In this document: piece after piece, positions 62,774 to 64,000 of the stretch
How the letters are laid out: every line of letters starts with the position of its first letter
Position numbering within the stretch: position 1 is the first letter of the stretch
Assembly (NCBI RefSeq): GCF_003987565.1
Contig: NZ_NGJY01000001.1
Location: 434,001 to 498,000, forward strand
Reading direction: 5' to 3'
Length of the DNA: 64,000 bases
DNA from: Vagococcus fessus
Lineage (GTDB): Bacteria > Bacillota > Bacilli > Lactobacillales > Vagococcaceae
The notes under the pieces: generated by a model
What the model saw: only the letters and a program-made list of their open reading frames with translations
Told to the model about the DNA's origin: nothing
The model's database searches: none
Made by a program: the position numbers and the translations under genes

Positions 62774-64000
62774 TTATCTTAATTCCATATTCAGTGGTTC
62801 TAGCTGATTATCTAGTACCTCTTGCCAAGCACGTTTCATCGCTTGAGGGTATTGGAACGTTTTTATCTCAGGATGGATTGCTTTAAAAGCAGGATAATCT
62901 TTACTTTCGATTAGCTTGTTTTTATTTGGAATATCAGTCATCCCGACAACATACTGAATAGCAGACAAGTGTAATTCCTCTTCTGAAACACACCATTCCG
63001 TTGCAAACTCTGAAATAATCTTATCTCTAGCGGTCGTAAAATAATAACGTTTTAAACTAAAGATATCTTCATTCTCATCGACTTCACCATTATCCATCGC
63101 ATTCAAGATAGCATGGTAAACCTGACGAACGGCTTCTGATTTGTTTAATTTCTTCAAGGCTTTTTCAATCTCTTCACGAGAATCACTATTGTTGGCTGCA
63201 TATAAGCCCAATAATTGGTCGATATAAGCCGAATCAATATCATAAAGACGACTAGTATTGCCACTGTAAAATTCAATCTCAGACAAATCAGTTGGTTCGG
63301 TCGTCACTTCTATTTCTTCGATTAAAGACCCTTTGACTGTTTCGTATTGCCCCACTTGTTCAGAAATAACAGAAACTTGCTGGTTAAGAGCAGGTGATTT
63401 TTCCATATCAGCATTATACTCGTCATAGGTTACGAGTGCTTCAAAGGAGTTATTTAGCTCTTGGAAAGCTTTGACATAATCCACTTTAGTTTCAAATGAA
63501 CTATTTTCATCGACCTCACCAGAAGCAAGTACCGCTTCAAACTTACGAGCGGCTTTTTTGAAACGTTTCTTAGACTCGTCATACGTTGGATAGATTAGCC
63601 CAGATTCTTCATTGACCTCCGAATACAAACGGGTCGCTTTCGAGACATTTTCTTCCATGGTATGTGGTTTTCTAAAAGTAACGACTAGCCCCTTTGTCTT
63701 GCCTGGATAGGTTCTGTTTGTTCTAGAGAAAGCCTGAATCAAATTAGCATACTCTAAATTACGATCGACAAATAACGTTTGAATTGTCGGCGCATCAAAT
63801 CCTGTCAGCAGACGGTCCACTACAATCACTAAGTCCACTTGCTTACCGACCTGTTTAAACTCAGCACGTTTACGAGCCAGACGATTATTAATGTCTCCAT
63901 TGTAACGCTCTAAGTCTTCTATCGACCAAGCGGTATCGTAATAGGCATTATAATCCGCTATGATAGCTTTCATCTCATCTTGTTGGACTGACGCATCTTC
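62774..64000 (-). CDS. hsdR: Type I restriction enzyme HsdR, C-terminal part (runs off window)
   Basis: The R subunit is the ATP-driven translocase and nuclease of type I restriction systems. The visible 408 codons, open to the window edge at 64000, hold the second helicase domain: VDLVIVVDRLLTGFDAPTIQTLFVDRNLEYANLIQAFSRTNRTYPGKTKGLV (motifs V and VI), followed by the long helical C-terminal domain that contacts the methylase. The nuclease and Walker A parts, and hsdM/hsdS, must lie beyond 64000. No frameshift is seen. Confidence 0.9.
   Translation of the reverse strand, partial: EDASVQQDEMKAIIADYNAYYDTAWSIEDLERYNGDINNRLARKRAEFKQVGKQVDLVIVVDRLLTGFDAPTIQTLFVDRNLEYANLIQAFSRTNRTYPGKTKGLVVTFRKPHTMEENVSKATRLYSEVNEESGLIYPTYDESKKRFKKAARKFEAVLASGEVDENSSFETKVDYVKAFQELNNSFEALVTYDEYNADMEKSPALNQQVSVISEQVGQYETVKGSLIEEIEVTTEPTDLSEIEFYSGNTSRLYDIDSAYIDQLLGLYAANNSDSREEIEKALKKLNKSEAVRQVYHAILNAMDNGEVDENEDIFSLKRYYFTTARDKIISEFATEWCVSEEELHLSAIQYVVGMTDIPNKNKLIESKDYPAFKAIHPEIKTFQYPQAMKRAWQEVLDNQLEPLNMELR

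Overview
The window looks like the chromosome of a low-GC Gram-positive coccus of the Lactobacillales, most likely Enterococcaceae (Vagococcus or a close relative of Enterococcus). This rests on the comFA-comFC-hpf-secA-prfB-ftsE-ftsX order, strong AGGAGG ribosome binding sites, two LPXTG proteins with MucBP-type repeats, two Mga-like regulators, a citrate lyase cluster with a soluble malic-enzyme-type decarboxylase, and a bile-salt-hydrolase/penicillin-acylase family enzyme. Genus assignment is inference. No rRNA, tRNA, CRISPR array, complete insertion sequence or prophage was seen.

Layout. 1-400 carries a probable small RNA with its own promoter and terminator. 401-9721 (minus) is the conserved housekeeping block: division ABC pair ftsEX, RF2 with its programmed frameshift, secA, hpf and competence genes comFA/comFC, interrupted by a plus-strand membrane-anchored hydrolase. 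9839-18552 is a mixed block: lysophospholipase-like hydrolase, YigZ-GNAT-RpiR operon, GH1 phospho-beta-glucosidase, a GntR(YtrA)-ABC operon and a HerA-like ATPase. 18811-29197 holds a Mga-like regulator and then a complete citrate fermentation locus (citM, 2HCT transporter, citCDEFXG on minus; SorC-type regulator on plus). 29342-32055 is a three-gene ECF transporter. 32070-37600 contains a HAD phosphatase, an SdpR/SdpI-like pair with clear operator symmetry, an isochorismatase, an MFS exporter, an unrecognised 435-residue protein and a DsrE-like protein.

37721-44366 is a 1639-residue wall-anchored surface protein facing a divergent Mga-like regulator. 44380-51828 is the complete phosphate regulon (phoP-phoR, pstS-C-A-B-B, phoU) with a clear four-unit Pho box in front of pstS. 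52035-59025 is an accessory cell-envelope region: small membrane proteins, a second LPXTG protein, OsmC, an Ntn hydrolase and a lipoprotein. 59151-61379 is a TIM-barrel-like protein plus a lone PTS EIIC. 61380-61966 is a repeat-rich gene-free stretch with a leader ORF, nested inverted repeats and a possible structured RNA. 61967-64000 begins a defence-type locus: a PD-(D/E)XK-like protein convergent with the C-terminal part of a type I restriction HsdR that runs off the window.

How they work together. The cit genes should import citrate, activate and run citrate lyase, and decarboxylate oxaloacetate to pyruvate. PhoPR senses phosphate shortage and switches on the Pst importer through the Pho box. 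Surface proteins, an Ntn hydrolase and beta-glucoside and citrate use fit an animal-gut or food-associated life. Nothing here is a proven new system. The best leads are the small RNA at 174-362, the SdpR-like repeated operator, the repeat/structured region 61588-61860, the EIIC-like leader ORF at 61445-61498, and the unrecognised proteins at 35683-36990 and 61967-62734.
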